64,000 nucleotides of DNA from assembly GCA_964452465.1 (NCBI GenBank), contig CAYVMD010000002.1, forward strand, positions 1-64,000. The letters are read 5' to 3'. Position numbers and translations under genes: made by a program. The notes beneath the pieces were generated by a model that saw only the letters and a program-made list of their open reading frames with translations, had not been told where the DNA came from and did no database searches. Below are positions 44,879 through 54,135 of this stretch, in pieces; the first letter of the stretch is position 1; each line of letters starts with the position of its first letter. Source of the DNA: CAYVMD01 sp964452465 (GTDB lineage Bacteria > Armatimonadota > JACIXR01).

Positions 44879-46021
44879 TTACTCCGTGGTCTTCCTCAGC
44901 AATTGGCGAAGTTCCGTGGGATTGGGAGAAGCGGAAAGAGCTTCCTCGAGCGTGACCCATCCTTTGGTATAGAGATTGGCTATAGATTGGTTCATCGTTA
45001 TCATCCCGAAGTGGGTGCCTTCCTTTATGGAAGCGTAAAGTTCGGTGGTGCGCCCCTCCTCGATGAGCTTCTTCACGGTGGGGGAGGAGGTCATTATCTC
45101 CACCGCGGGCACGCGCCCTTGCCCGGAAGCGTGCCTCAGGAGCCTCTGAGCGATCACGCTCACCAAGGTGTTGGACAATTGTTCATAGATCGCGGAGCTC
45201 TCGTGAGGGGGGAAACTGTGGACTATGCGGTCTATGGCGGAGGGAGCGGTAATGGTATGGAGGGAGGTGAGGACGAGATGCCCCATCTCCGCTGCCATCA
45301 TGGCTATGCTCATCGTTTCCGCGTCCCTCATCTCCCCGATCATTATCACATCAGGGGTTTCCCGCAGGGCGTTTTTGAGAGCCTGGGCGTAGGAAAGGGT
45401 GTCCTTACCCACCTCCCTCTGGCAGATGACCGCCTTCTTGTCCTCGAATACATATTCTATGGGATCCTCTATGGTGATGATATGTGCCTCCCTCGTTTGA
45501 TTTATGTGCTCTATCATCGCTGCGATGGTAGTGGATTTGCCCGATCCGGTGGGACCGGTCACGATTATCAATCCCTGAGGGTAAGAGGCGAGGGTCTTCA
45601 AGAAGGGAGGAAGGAGCAATTGCTCTATGGTGGGTATCTTAAGGGGAATGAGGCGCATAGTTATGGCGATGCTCCCCTTCTGTAGAAAGAGATTAGCCCT
45701 CACCCTCGCTATATCGGGTAGGGTGAAGACCAGGTCCAATTCCTCTCCCCTGTTGAGGCGTCCCAATCTCTCCTCCGCTAATCCCTTCGTCACATCCGGC
45801 GCTTTCTCGGGATCCCTGAATTGGAGGAGGTAATCCCGCGTAGCGCTGTAGGCGATGTTCTGGGCGATCTCCAGCATATCCTCTTGATACAGGACATCGA
45901 AATCGTCCATGGGGCGGAGATTGCCATCCACCCTCATCACGGGCTTATTGCCCACCTTCAGGATAATATCAGAAGCGCGATTTTGGACTCCTTTCTGCAC
46001 CATTTCATATAATTCCGCCAT
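44879..46021 (-). CDS. pilT: Twitching motility ATPase PilT
   Basis: 380 residues. The N-terminal PAS-like domain opens ELYEMVQKGVQNRASDIILK. Walker A is IVTGPTGSGKSTTIAAMI; the Asp box and Walker B region is PDVIMIGEMRDAETMSIAMM; the His box is GHLVLTSLHT. The C-terminus VKKLIEEGRTTELYASI corresponds to the AIRNLIRE retraction motif area. PilT powers pilus depolymerisation at the inner membrane. The gene starts inside the end of argH (17-base overlap), so it is translated with the arginine genes. No pilB or pilC is in the window; the prepilin at 31.4-32.2 kb is a possible client. Confidence 0.95.
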   Translation of the reverse strand: MAELYEMVQKGVQNRASDIILKVGNKPVMRVDGNLRPMDDFDVLYQEDMLEIAQNIAYSATRDYLLQFRDPEKAPDVTKGLAEERLGRLNRGEELDLVFTLPDIARVRANLFLQKGSIAITMRLIPLKIPTIEQLLLPPFLKTLASYPQGLIIVTGPTGSGKSTTIAAMIEHINQTREAHIITIEDPIEYVFEDKKAVICQREVGKDTLSYAQALKNALRETPDVIMIGEMRDAETMSIAMMAAEMGHLVLTSLHTITAPSAIDRIVHSFPPHESSAIYEQLSNTLVSVIAQRLLRHASGQGRVPAVEIMTSSPTVKKLIEEGRTTELYASIKEGTHFGMITMNQSIANLYTKGWVTLEEALSASPNPTELRQLLRKTTE

Positions 46022-47387
46022 CTTGTGCTAACACCTCCTTGGCTTTTTGAACTTGGGCAGTAACCGCTACTTCGCCCGTGCCTCCGGGGAAGTTCCTCCT
46101 CGTGAGGTAGGATTCCAAGGAAAGGCATCGATAAATGTCATCCTCAAACAAGGGGGAAAACCTCTTCCATTCCTCGAGATCCAGTTCCTTCAACTTTTTC
46201 CCCTGCTCTAAAGCATAGGAGATAACCTGCCCCACGATCCGATGGGCTTTGCGGAAGGGAGTTCCTTTCTTTAAAAGATAATCCGCTATATCCACGGCGA
46301 AGAGATAATCGTCCACGCTTTCCTCCATCCTTTCCCTATTGAAGGAAAGGTTCTCCAAGATCTTTCTCATAGCATGGAGGGAGGATTTTAGGGTGTCAAC
46401 CGCATCGAAAAGGAAACTCTTGTCCTCCTGCAGGTCTATGTTGTAGGCGAGAGGCAACCCCTTTAGGACGGTGAACAGGGAAACGAAATTGCCGAGCATT
46501 CTTCCCGCCTTTGCCCTTATTAATTCTGCGGAATCGGGGTTTTTCTTATGGGGCATGATGCTGGAACCGGTGCAAACCGCATCGGCGAGTTGAACGAATG
46601 CGAACTCCTGAGTGGACCAAAGGACGATCTCATTGGCGAGGCGAGAGAGGTGAAGGAAGGAGATGCAGGCATCGGCGAGGAACTCCAGGACGAAGTCGCG
46701 ATCGGAGACGGCGTCGAGGGAATTCTCAAAAACCTTACTGAAGCCCAACTCCTGAGCGATCACCTGAGGATCCAATTCTACCCCTGCCAGAGCACCTGCT
46801 CCTTGGGGGGAAACATCCACCCTTTTATAGGCATCCTTTAACCTCTCCTTATCCCTCTGGAGCATCCAGAAGTAGGCAAGGAGGTGATGGGAAAGAAGGA
46901 CGGGCTGGGCGTGTTGGAGGTGGGTATAGCCGGGAAGGACATGATCCTTGTGCGCTTCCGCCAAGGAGAGGAGAACGGTTTGGAGGGCGTGGATCGCCTC
47001 CACTATCTCCTTTATCTCCTCCTTTAGGAAAAGGCGCATATCGCAGGCTATCTGATCGTTGCGGGAACGAGCATAGCGCAGGAATCCCGCTTCTTCCCCC
47101 ACCCGCTCGTAAAGCCAATTCTCAAGGAGGGTATGCACATCCTCCGCTTCATCGCCTTTTATCTCTATCTCCCCCTTCTTTATTCCCTCCTCGAGCTTCT
47201 CCAATGCGTTCAGGATCTTCCCTTCTAATTCCTCGCTTATTATCCCCGCTTTTCTCAAAGCCTTTGCATGTGCTTTCGTGGATAGAATGTCGTAGAGGAT
47301 GAGCCTTCTATCCACGGGAAGGGAGGAAAGAAATTCCTCAATAAGAGGGTTTAGGGGTTCCTTAAATCTGCCCCCCCATAACTTCAA
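46005..47387 (-). CDS. argH: Argininosuccinate lyase
   Basis: About 460 residues from a TTG at 47387, giving LKLWGGRFKEPLNPLIEEFL, the standard ArgH opening; TTGA overlaps the argG stop and GGAGAGGAGG lies just upstream. A longer frame to 47426 runs inside argG and is rejected. The fumarase/aspartase signature GSSIMPHKKNPDSAELIRAK holds the catalytic loop serine. RYARSRNDQIACDMRLF and GYTHLQHAQPV are also family blocks. It splits argininosuccinate into arginine and fumarate. Coupled to argG upstream and pilT downstream. Confidence 0.97.
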   Translation of the reverse strand: MKLWGGRFKEPLNPLIEEFLSSLPVDRRLILYDILSTKAHAKALRKAGIISEELEGKILNALEKLEEGIKKGEIEIKGDEAEDVHTLLENWLYERVGEEAGFLRYARSRNDQIACDMRLFLKEEIKEIVEAIHALQTVLLSLAEAHKDHVLPGYTHLQHAQPVLLSHHLLAYFWMLQRDKERLKDAYKRVDVSPQGAGALAGVELDPQVIAQELGFSKVFENSLDAVSDRDFVLEFLADACISFLHLSRLANEIVLWSTQEFAFVQLADAVCTGSSIMPHKKNPDSAELIRAKAGRMLGNFVSLFTVLKGLPLAYNIDLQEDKSFLFDAVDTLKSSLHAMRKILENLSFNRERMEESVDDYLFAVDIADYLLKKGTPFRKAHRIVGQVISYALEQGKKLKELDLEEWKRFSPLFEDDIYRCLSLESYLTRRNFPGGTGEVAVTAQVQKAKEVLAQDGGII

Positions 47388-48577
47388 CTCTTCTGCCTCC
47401 TCTCCATCTTGTAGGGAAGCCCCCATAGCCTCACGAAGCCCTCCGCCAACCTCTGGTCGAATATATCCCCTTCCCCGTAAGTAGCTAAGGAAAGGTCATA
47501 TAAGCTATAGGGGGAGGAGCGCCCTACGGGCTGGCAAGTCCCCTTGTATAGTTTGAGCCTCACCTTGCCCGATACGAATTTCTCTGCTTCCTCTACGAAG
47601 GCATCCATGCTTTCCCTCAGATGGGAGAACCAAAGACCATAGTATACGATCTCCGCGTATTTGGTATCTATTTGACTTTGCTTGAAATGGAGGAGTTCCC
47701 TGCTCATGGTGAGCCCCTCCAGGTCCTTGTGGGCAGTTATGAGGAGGGTGGCAGCGGGAGCTTCATATACCTCCCTTGACTTTATGCCCACCAATCTATT
47801 CTCCACCATGTCTATCCTGCCCACCCCATGCCTTCCAGCGATCTCGTTCAAAAGGGAGATCAAATTGTGGGGAGGCAACTTCTTCCCATTCACCCCCACC
47901 GGCTCCCCCTTCTCGAACTCTATCTCCACATATTCCCCTTCCTCGGGGGCTTCCTTGGGAGAAATAGTCCACTCGAAGATATCCTCGGGGGGCTCTGCGG
48001 AGGGGTCCTCGAGGATTCCGCATTCTATCGACCGCCCCCAGAGGTTCACATCTATGGAATAGGGCTTTTCCTTCTTAGCGGGCACGGGTATCCCCTTCTC
48101 CCGGGCGTACTCCATCTCCTCTTCCCTCGAAAGCCCCCACTCCCTCACGGGAGCGATGATCCTCAGATCGGGGGCCAAAGCCATGAAGGATACCTCGAAG
48201 CGCACCTGATCGTTCCCCTTTCCGGTGGAACCGTGGGCAACCGCCTGTGCTTTCTCCTGCCTCGCTATCTCGACCACCTTCTGGGCGATGAGGGGGCGGG
48301 AAAGGGCAGCGGATAGGGGGTAGTGTCCTTCGTAAAGGGCGTTCGCCTTTAGCGCCCGGAAGGCGAATTCCTTAGCGAATTCCTCCCGGGCATCTACAAC
48401 ATAACTTGCCACTGCTCCTATCTTAAGGGCGCGCTCTCTGATCTCCTCGTAGTTCTTCTCCTCTCCCACATCCACAGCCACTGCTATGACATCCATACCG
48501 TATTTCTCCTGTAACCATTTTATGGCCACCGAGGTATCTAACCCGCCGGAATAGGCTAAGACAACCTTCTCCTTCAA
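47384..48577 (-). CDS. argG: Argininosuccinate synthase
   Basis: 397 residues, starting at TTG 48577 with AAAGGAGG upstream. VLAYSGGLDTSVAIKWLQEK is the PP-loop ATP site; AVAHGSTGKGNDQVRFEVSF and YSIDVNLWGRSIECGILEDP are ArgG hallmarks. The enzyme joins citrulline and aspartate using ATP. It is the first gene of a minus-strand operon argG-argH-pilT-phosphoesterase with overlapping or nearly touching genes. Confidence 0.98.
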   Translation of the reverse strand: MKEKVVLAYSGGLDTSVAIKWLQEKYGMDVIAVAVDVGEEKNYEEIRERALKIGAVASYVVDAREEFAKEFAFRALKANALYEGHYPLSAALSRPLIAQKVVEIARQEKAQAVAHGSTGKGNDQVRFEVSFMALAPDLRIIAPVREWGLSREEEMEYAREKGIPVPAKKEKPYSIDVNLWGRSIECGILEDPSAEPPEDIFEWTISPKEAPEEGEYVEIEFEKGEPVGVNGKKLPPHNLISLLNEIAGRHGVGRIDMVENRLVGIKSREVYEAPAATLLITAHKDLEGLTMSRELLHFKQSQIDTKYAEIVYYGLWFSHLRESMDAFVEEAEKFVSGKVRLKLYKGTCQPVGRSSPYSLYDLSLATYGEGDIFDQRLAEGFVRLWGLPYKMERRQKS

Positions 48578-48605
48578 TTTAACAACCTCCTTTTATAACT
48601 CTTAA

Positions 48606-48634
48606 ATTATAAAGCTTTTTCCTCTTCATATCAA
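48606..48634 (-). promoter_or_regulatory. Promoter of the argG operon
   Basis: TTGATA and a perfect TATAAT separated by 17 bases on the minus strand. The transcript would begin about 22 bases before the argG TTG, leaving the ribosome-binding site intact. No obvious ArgR palindrome was found by eye. The TonB receptor promoter in the rest of this divergent region (48635-48803) is not clear, although a TTGACA lies at 48738. Confidence 0.7.
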
Positions 48635-48803
48635 CAAACGCTCGGGAAAGATACCCTTGTCAGCGAATATGCCCCTTATTTCATTTGAGGGAGGAGGTCC
48701 TAAAGACGGAGGAATACAACCGAAAATTCGTCATTTTGACACACAAATGACATATTAAACTTCTAAACTTGAGAAAATTGCTCCAAAAGGAGGTAGAAAG
48801 AAG

Positions 48804-50708
48804 ATGAGGCGTTTGCTCTTGTTAGTCCTCCTTGTTGGGATTGGCTTATGTTTAGCCCAGGAAGAGGTAGAGATTCCCGAGTTGGCGGTGGAGGTGCAGG
48901 TGGAAGCGGAGAAGGAGAAGCCGGCACAGGTGGTGGAGGTTCCGGTGGAGAAGATAGAGAAGATGGTGAATGTGCAGTCTATACCCGATGTATTGAAGAG
49001 GCAAGCGGGAACGGAATCCGCTGTAGGCGCCGCCCTTTGCGCTACCATGCCCATCGTGCGGGGCAACGATTCCAAATGGACCCAGGTTCTCCTGGAGGGG
49101 GCGATCCTATCCCCCATCGGTAGACCGTTTGTCCTCAATATGATGCCACTCACCGCCATAGAGAAGGTAGAGCTGGTAAAAGGACCAGCCCCACCTCAAT
49201 ATCCCGGCTCGACCATTGGTGGGCTCGTTTTGCTCACCATGAAGAGCGGTGACAAATACCCTGGCGGGGACGCTCGCCTCACCTTCGGTAGCTACGGCAG
49301 GCAGACCTACGAGGTTTGGTCGGGTGGTGGTGATGAGGAGCAGAACTATTTTGTGGCGGTGAACCGTAATCTCCACACCGGTTGGCTACCTCATCAACGC
49401 CAAAACCTCACGGAGGTCTCCCTTAAACTACAATTCTCCCCCGATCCTACCTCTAAGGTTTCCCTCCTGGGGACATCTTTAAACGGCATCATCTGGGGGT
49501 ACAGACCGTTGGGTCCCAATCCCTTTGGCAGTTGGGAGGCGGAATGGACCATCCATTCTCGTGCCACCTCCGCCATCACCTATACTAAGCGGTTGACCGA
49601 TAAAACCGACTACATGCTCCGCATAACCCCCTACTCCTTCTCCGGCGACCAAGTCTGGCAGAAATATTCCAAGGCTACAGGGCAAGTACAGCCAGTCTTT
49701 ATGCCTTGGCGCTATGCCCTCCTGAAGACGGAATTCCAATACAATATTCGTCCTAATCCAAACAGCATTTGGACCTGGGGAATGGGTTATCAGAGAGATC
49801 GTTTCCGCACACCAGGTGAATTGGATGTGAAATACATGGGGAATATCCCTGACGATAAGTGGAAGAAATACATCCAAACCTTCAGATGGGCTTTCCTTCA
49901 AAATACCTTCATCAATAGCAAGCGCCAACTCTTCACCTTAGCCCTGCGCTTTGATGATGCCAGCCCGGGCAAGACGATAATATCCCCCTTCCTGAGCAGC
50001 CGCCTTCCCATAGACCAATCCACTAACTTGAGGATTGCTGTTACCAAGAACAGGAGGTTCGCCGATCTCAACGAACTTTATGGCGAGGGGATGTGGGTGG
50101 GAAATATCAATTTGAAACCCGAGACCGGTTGGACATATCAGGTGGATTGGGAAAAGAAAATGGGCGATAAGGGCACCCTCACCCTTTCCCTCTATCACAC
50201 AAAATTGGACAATGTCATAGGCGCAGATCAGAACAATGTCTTCCAGAACATAGGGAGGGCACGCCTCAGAGGTTTGGAGTGTGAGTATGAGAGGGCAACC
50301 CCCTGGGGCTCTTGGTGGTATGCCTACACTTTCCTCGATGCTAAGGATTTGGTGCAAAATCGTCCCCTTATCGTGGTCTTCCGCACCGCCATGCCCAAGC
50401 ATTCCTTGAAGACAGGGGTTACGATAAACGATAAAAACGGACTTAACTATGATTTAGAACTGTTGATGTATGGACCGCGCAGGACCGATGTGGATAAGCC
50501 CACATTCGTGGGGGATCCTTGGAATGTCACGGTGCCACCGCAAATCGGAGGCTACGCAGTAGTAAATTTGAAAATCGAGAAGCAGTTCAGCCAGGATAGG
50601 TCATTTACCCTCGCGGTGGAGAACCTCTTTGATAAAGAATATCAGGATCTCCTCTTTTACCCAAGGGCAGGGCGCTGGGTGAGCGTTACTTTCTCCCAGA
50701 AGTTTTAA
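48804..50708 (+). CDS. TonB-dependent outer-membrane receptor
   Basis: 634 residues, start after AAAAGGAGG with a signal peptide (MRRLLLLVLLVGIGLCLA). A VEV/VEVQVEAEK-rich linker precedes the plug: QSIPDVLKRQAGTESAVGAA, MPIVRGNDSKWTQVLLEG, and IEKVELVKGPAPPQYPGSTI followed by GGLVLLTMK. A 22-strand barrel with alternating aromatic strands fills the rest (LTFGSYGRQTYEVWSGGG, NLKPETGWTYQVDWEKK), closing SVENLFDKEY-like as AVENLFDKEYQD and ending in SVTFSQKF with terminal Phe. Imports siderophore, cobalamin or a glycan fragment; no SusD partner is present. It is direct evidence for an outer membrane. Confidence 0.93.
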   Translation: MRRLLLLVLLVGIGLCLAQEEVEIPELAVEVQVEAEKEKPAQVVEVPVEKIEKMVNVQSIPDVLKRQAGTESAVGAALCATMPIVRGNDSKWTQVLLEGAILSPIGRPFVLNMMPLTAIEKVELVKGPAPPQYPGSTIGGLVLLTMKSGDKYPGGDARLTFGSYGRQTYEVWSGGGDEEQNYFVAVNRNLHTGWLPHQRQNLTEVSLKLQFSPDPTSKVSLLGTSLNGIIWGYRPLGPNPFGSWEAEWTIHSRATSAITYTKRLTDKTDYMLRITPYSFSGDQVWQKYSKATGQVQPVFMPWRYALLKTEFQYNIRPNPNSIWTWGMGYQRDRFRTPGELDVKYMGNIPDDKWKKYIQTFRWAFLQNTFINSKRQLFTLALRFDDASPGKTIISPFLSSRLPIDQSTNLRIAVTKNRRFADLNELYGEGMWVGNINLKPETGWTYQVDWEKKMGDKGTLTLSLYHTKLDNVIGADQNNVFQNIGRARLRGLECEYERATPWGSWWYAYTFLDAKDLVQNRPLIVVFRTAMPKHSLKTGVTINDKNGLNYDLELLMYGPRRTDVDKPTFVGDPWNVTVPPQIGGYAVVNLKIEKQFSQDRSFTLAVENLFDKEYQDLLFYPRAGRWVSVTFSQKF

Positions 50709-50715
50709 ATCAAAA

Positions 50716-50741
50716 GGGGGGCAGGCTTAAGCCTGCCCCCC
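50716..50741. terminator. 26-bp perfect palindrome, bidirectional terminator
   Basis: Six G, CAGGCTT, then the exact inverse complement with no loop beyond the centre TTAA. It sits between the convergent ends of the TonB receptor and the GH-A glycosidase; TTCTTATTT follows on the plus strand and TTTTGATTT on the minus strand. Same design as the palindrome at 39097-39122. Confidence 0.75.
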
Positions 50742-50744
50742 TTC

Positions 50745-53700
50745 TTATTTCCTCTTCTCTATCCTCTCCACCTTCCACTCCGCATTCCTCCACCCTCTAA
50801 CCTCCGCCTCGATCCTCCCGGGGCAATCCTCACCTTTACAGCCATAGATGACCAGATCCTTTCCCTCCTCCTGGTAAACCTCCCCTGCCTTTACCTCCTT
50901 CCCCACATCCTTCCATATATCGGGATGCTGCCTTCCCCCTTCGTCCTTCCAGAAGAGGTAGTGGAAATCCTCTCGGGAGATGAGAAGCCCTCCAAAGCAA
51001 CCTTTCAATTGGGGATCATACCAAGAGGCGCCTGGCGAAGCCTTGTAATAGGCGGGAACAACCTCCTCCTTCTCATGGATGTAGCACCATCTTCGAGGGG
51101 TGCTGTTCGGCTCATCGTCATCTGAGCTCCCTCCTATGTTGGAGGGAAGATAATGGAAGTAAGCGCCAAATTTCCAAGCGTTCTGGGAGGTATTCCTTAG
51201 CCAGAGGAAGCGTCCCAAGAACCAGGGCTTTCCGGAAAGTATGGTGAGGCGATAGGCGACCTCGTAATTTTGAGGTCTTGCCCTCAAGGGAGCGAATACC
51301 CCCTTCTCCCCTACCTCCGTTATCGCCTCGCCCCCATCGAAACCCGCGGTTATATCCACGATCGTCCTTAAAGTGCCCTGTCTTACCTTCACATCTTTTA
51401 TTTTATTGGGAGCAACCCAGAGGAATTGGGCTAATTCCTGCCTCACCAAGGCTTGATATCTCCCCAACTCCAAATCCCCGATGAAGATCTCGTCAACCAA
51501 GTCGCCGTCATCCTCCCTCTTCACCAATCTCAAAACGCCGTTATCTATCTCGAACTTGTTGCCATTCAGGGAAACCTTGACCTGCGATGGGAAAGGCATA
51601 GAAGGAGGTTGGGAAGTGGGGTAAACGAAAAGGGAGAGGGCGGTGTAGGGCGGGACCTCGGGCAAGAGGAGGAGAAGTTCTTTGGTATCCGGGTCGTATT
51701 CGGAGGGCACCAAATTTCCCCTCTCATCGGCGACGAGGAGGGATGCCCCTCTATATTGGGAAGGCAGGTGCTTGCCTAAATCTATCGAGAGGGGGATATC
51801 CCTTACGCTGGCGGGGCCTTCGTTGGCGATAATGAGGGGGAGTCGCCACTCGCCATCCAGCCAACTGCTACCCTTCTGATAGAAGATCCCTTTAGCGGAG
51901 GCTATCTTCAAGCCCTTCCATCTCGCTTCCACATAAACGAGGTAGGCGGAGGCGGAAGGAGGGGAGAAGGGCAGGGTTTCCCTCTCCTTCACCAGTAGCC
52001 TTCTCGCTTCCTTTTGTCCGTTGATGAAGAAGCTTACCTCCACATAATCCGGCTTTCCGCTGTTCTTGAGGATTACCCTATCCTTTTGGACCTCCAGGGA
52101 GAGGTTGGGCATCTCCCTCGCGTGGATGGGATAGACCAAGGGGTTAAGTTGGGAAGCGGTCTTCACAAGCAAGGGGTAGGGCTCGTCCTCTCCATTAACC
52201 AAGCCATAATTCGTGTTTTCGGGGAAGGTGGTGGATATGCCCTCCTTGGGCTCATCCACCCACATGAAGTAGTGGGAGCCCACCATGAAGGGAAGGCGAA
52301 AGAGGAGGGTTTGGAAGATGGAGAAGGCTTTCGCCCTTTCCTCTTGGGTGGCGAAGCGTTGCCCCGCTCCATGGGTGCAGGGTAGTCCGCTATCCAGGGC
52401 GGGGAAGGACCACTCGGTTAGCATGAACGGCTTGTTGGTTTCCTTATAACGCTCCCAAAGCATCTTCTCCACATCGAGCACTTCCTCCTTCTCTAGATCA
52501 ACGAAGGGATACATGTTGACGCTAACGACATCGCAGTATTTGCCCGCAGCACGCCAGGCGGGATCGGGAGCGGTCCAGGCGAATCGACAACCCAGGACGA
52601 GGTGATTGGGATCGGCGGATTTGATCGCCTTCACGGTGATGGAGAAGTACCTATCTGCTATCAGGGCGACGAAATCCATCTTGTCTTTTATAGCCTTCTC
52701 CGTTTCGCCTATCGCTTGGTTCACCCTCATCAACTCATCGAAGGATGAAAGCGCAACGCCCCAGGCTTTATTGAAATCGTTTATCGTCTTGTACCTCCCC
52801 CTCAGGAAGTCCACGAAAGCCCTCCTGGCGGAATGCTTGGGAGGTAGTTTGAAGATCTCGTCCGCCAAGCCCCATTCCCTGCCCGATTTGCCGAACCACT
52901 CCAACTCGTTATCTATGAAGTAGCCGATGAGCCAAGGATCGTCCTTGTGAGGGGTGCACACCTCCCTCGCCCTTTTGAGGCAATACTCCTCGAATTGGGG
53001 ATGAAATACATTAGGAAAGCCCGTCCAACCAATGGGCTGGCAGATGTAATCGTGTTGGGCGAAGGAGGAGCCAAGGGCGACGAATTCCGTGTGAGCCAAT
53101 CCTTGATATCTCACGCTTCGGGAGGAGTTCGCCCCCAGAGAGGTAAAGCCCCAGGAGAGTAGCCTCTGAACCGCCGACTTCCCCCACGCCTCCTCGCTCC
53201 CATACTTCTGGGAGACGAACCTATTGTAGGGAGCGTAGCCCAATTTCTCCGCCCAATGCACATTGTAATTGCAATGATCCGTGCCAACCGAATAGAAGGC
53301 GTTCCCCTCGGGGTCTATGAGCCACCAGACCTCCCCGATCTTCTTCGTGTAGAAGAAGCCGGTCGCCTTCGCCTTGACCCCCTCCCACCCCTTCCCCTTG
53401 TAAGGGGGATACTGAGGTTTGGGAGGGGAGTATCTTTCCTCCTTCATGATTTTCACCTCCACATCGTCGAATATAGAGAGGAAACCGCTATTCGTGAGCC
53501 CCACCTTCCCCAGCCTCACCGCCTTCTTATCCTCGAAGAGGAAGCGCCTTCGCCAGAGCAATTGCCCATTCTCCCCTTGTATATAGCCGGTTATTCCCTC
53601 CCCATCCAATTCGATGGTGAGGCGATAAGGGCGATTATACTCCCAGGCGAGGTCGGAGGGACCCACTTCATCCGTCTGTCTCAGATTAGCCTGGGAAAGC

Positions 53701-54098
53701 CAAACCCCCTCCAGGGATTCGCAAAGTTCGGCATAATGCCTTCTCCCTTGGCTATCCGGCGCCTCCACTAAGGCGAGGTGCCAAAAGTTATTGCTATCCA
53801 AGAACACGGCGATCCCAGCTACCTTCCAATCCGTCGTCCTCTTCTCCCGCACCACAAGTGTAGCGGAGAGGGTGAGGACGCTCGCATAGGGGGTCTTCTC
53901 CCATATCAGAAAACTACGTCCCGCCACATCGCAGAGCATCTTTCCTGCCTCTATACGCCATCCAATAGAGGTGGAATACCAATTGGGAGAGGCATCGCTT
54001 CCCTCTTTGTAGGAGGAGAAATCCTCGTGGAAGGATTTCTGGGGGAAAACGGGGATGGTTAAGGAAAGAACGAAGATTAAACAAGCTAATTTTCGCAC
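50745..54098 (-). CDS. Large secreted clan GH-A glycosidase (GH50/GH42-like)
   Basis: About 1117 residues. I choose GTG at 54098, six bases after GGAGGTG, giving RKLACLIFVLSLTIPVF as a signal peptide; the ATG at 54113 lacks a ribosome-binding site. Residues 25-215 look like a LamG/DUF1080-type sandwich. WWLIDPEGNAFYSVGTDHCN starts a barrel; LIGYFIDNELEWFG near 398 carries the Asn-Glu acid/base and PFMLTEWSFPALD near 559 the probable nucleophile Glu, the arrangement of clan GH-A families such as GH50 and GH42. Three C-terminal sandwiches follow. Retaining beta-glycosidase or agarase-like; substrate open. Divergence from neighbours: none. Confidence 0.8.
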   Translation of the reverse strand: MRKLACLIFVLSLTIPVFPQKSFHEDFSSYKEGSDASPNWYSTSIGWRIEAGKMLCDVAGRSFLIWEKTPYASVLTLSATLVVREKRTTDWKVAGIAVFLDSNNFWHLALVEAPDSQGRRHYAELCESLEGVWLSQANLRQTDEVGPSDLAWEYNRPYRLTIELDGEGITGYIQGENGQLLWRRRFLFEDKKAVRLGKVGLTNSGFLSIFDDVEVKIMKEERYSPPKPQYPPYKGKGWEGVKAKATGFFYTKKIGEVWWLIDPEGNAFYSVGTDHCNYNVHWAEKLGYAPYNRFVSQKYGSEEAWGKSAVQRLLSWGFTSLGANSSRSVRYQGLAHTEFVALGSSFAQHDYICQPIGWTGFPNVFHPQFEEYCLKRAREVCTPHKDDPWLIGYFIDNELEWFGKSGREWGLADEIFKLPPKHSARRAFVDFLRGRYKTINDFNKAWGVALSSFDELMRVNQAIGETEKAIKDKMDFVALIADRYFSITVKAIKSADPNHLVLGCRFAWTAPDPAWRAAGKYCDVVSVNMYPFVDLEKEEVLDVEKMLWERYKETNKPFMLTEWSFPALDSGLPCTHGAGQRFATQEERAKAFSIFQTLLFRLPFMVGSHYFMWVDEPKEGISTTFPENTNYGLVNGEDEPYPLLVKTASQLNPLVYPIHAREMPNLSLEVQKDRVILKNSGKPDYVEVSFFINGQKEARRLLVKERETLPFSPPSASAYLVYVEARWKGLKIASAKGIFYQKGSSWLDGEWRLPLIIANEGPASVRDIPLSIDLGKHLPSQYRGASLLVADERGNLVPSEYDPDTKELLLLLPEVPPYTALSLFVYPTSQPPSMPFPSQVKVSLNGNKFEIDNGVLRLVKREDDGDLVDEIFIGDLELGRYQALVRQELAQFLWVAPNKIKDVKVRQGTLRTIVDITAGFDGGEAITEVGEKGVFAPLRARPQNYEVAYRLTILSGKPWFLGRFLWLRNTSQNAWKFGAYFHYLPSNIGGSSDDDEPNSTPRRWCYIHEKEEVVPAYYKASPGASWYDPQLKGCFGGLLISREDFHYLFWKDEGGRQHPDIWKDVGKEVKAGEVYQEEGKDLVIYGCKGEDCPGRIEAEVRGWRNAEWKVERIEKRK

Positions 54099-54135
54099 GC
54101 CCTTCACCTCCAATGGATATTGTGGAGGATATTTC

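Noticed and set aside
44816..45685. Plus-strand frame opposite pilT
   Set aside because: pilT carries all ATPase motifs on the minus strand; the opposite frame has none.
48730..48765. TTGACA at 48738 as the TonB receptor promoter
   Set aside because: No -10 box lies at a proper distance; left unassigned.
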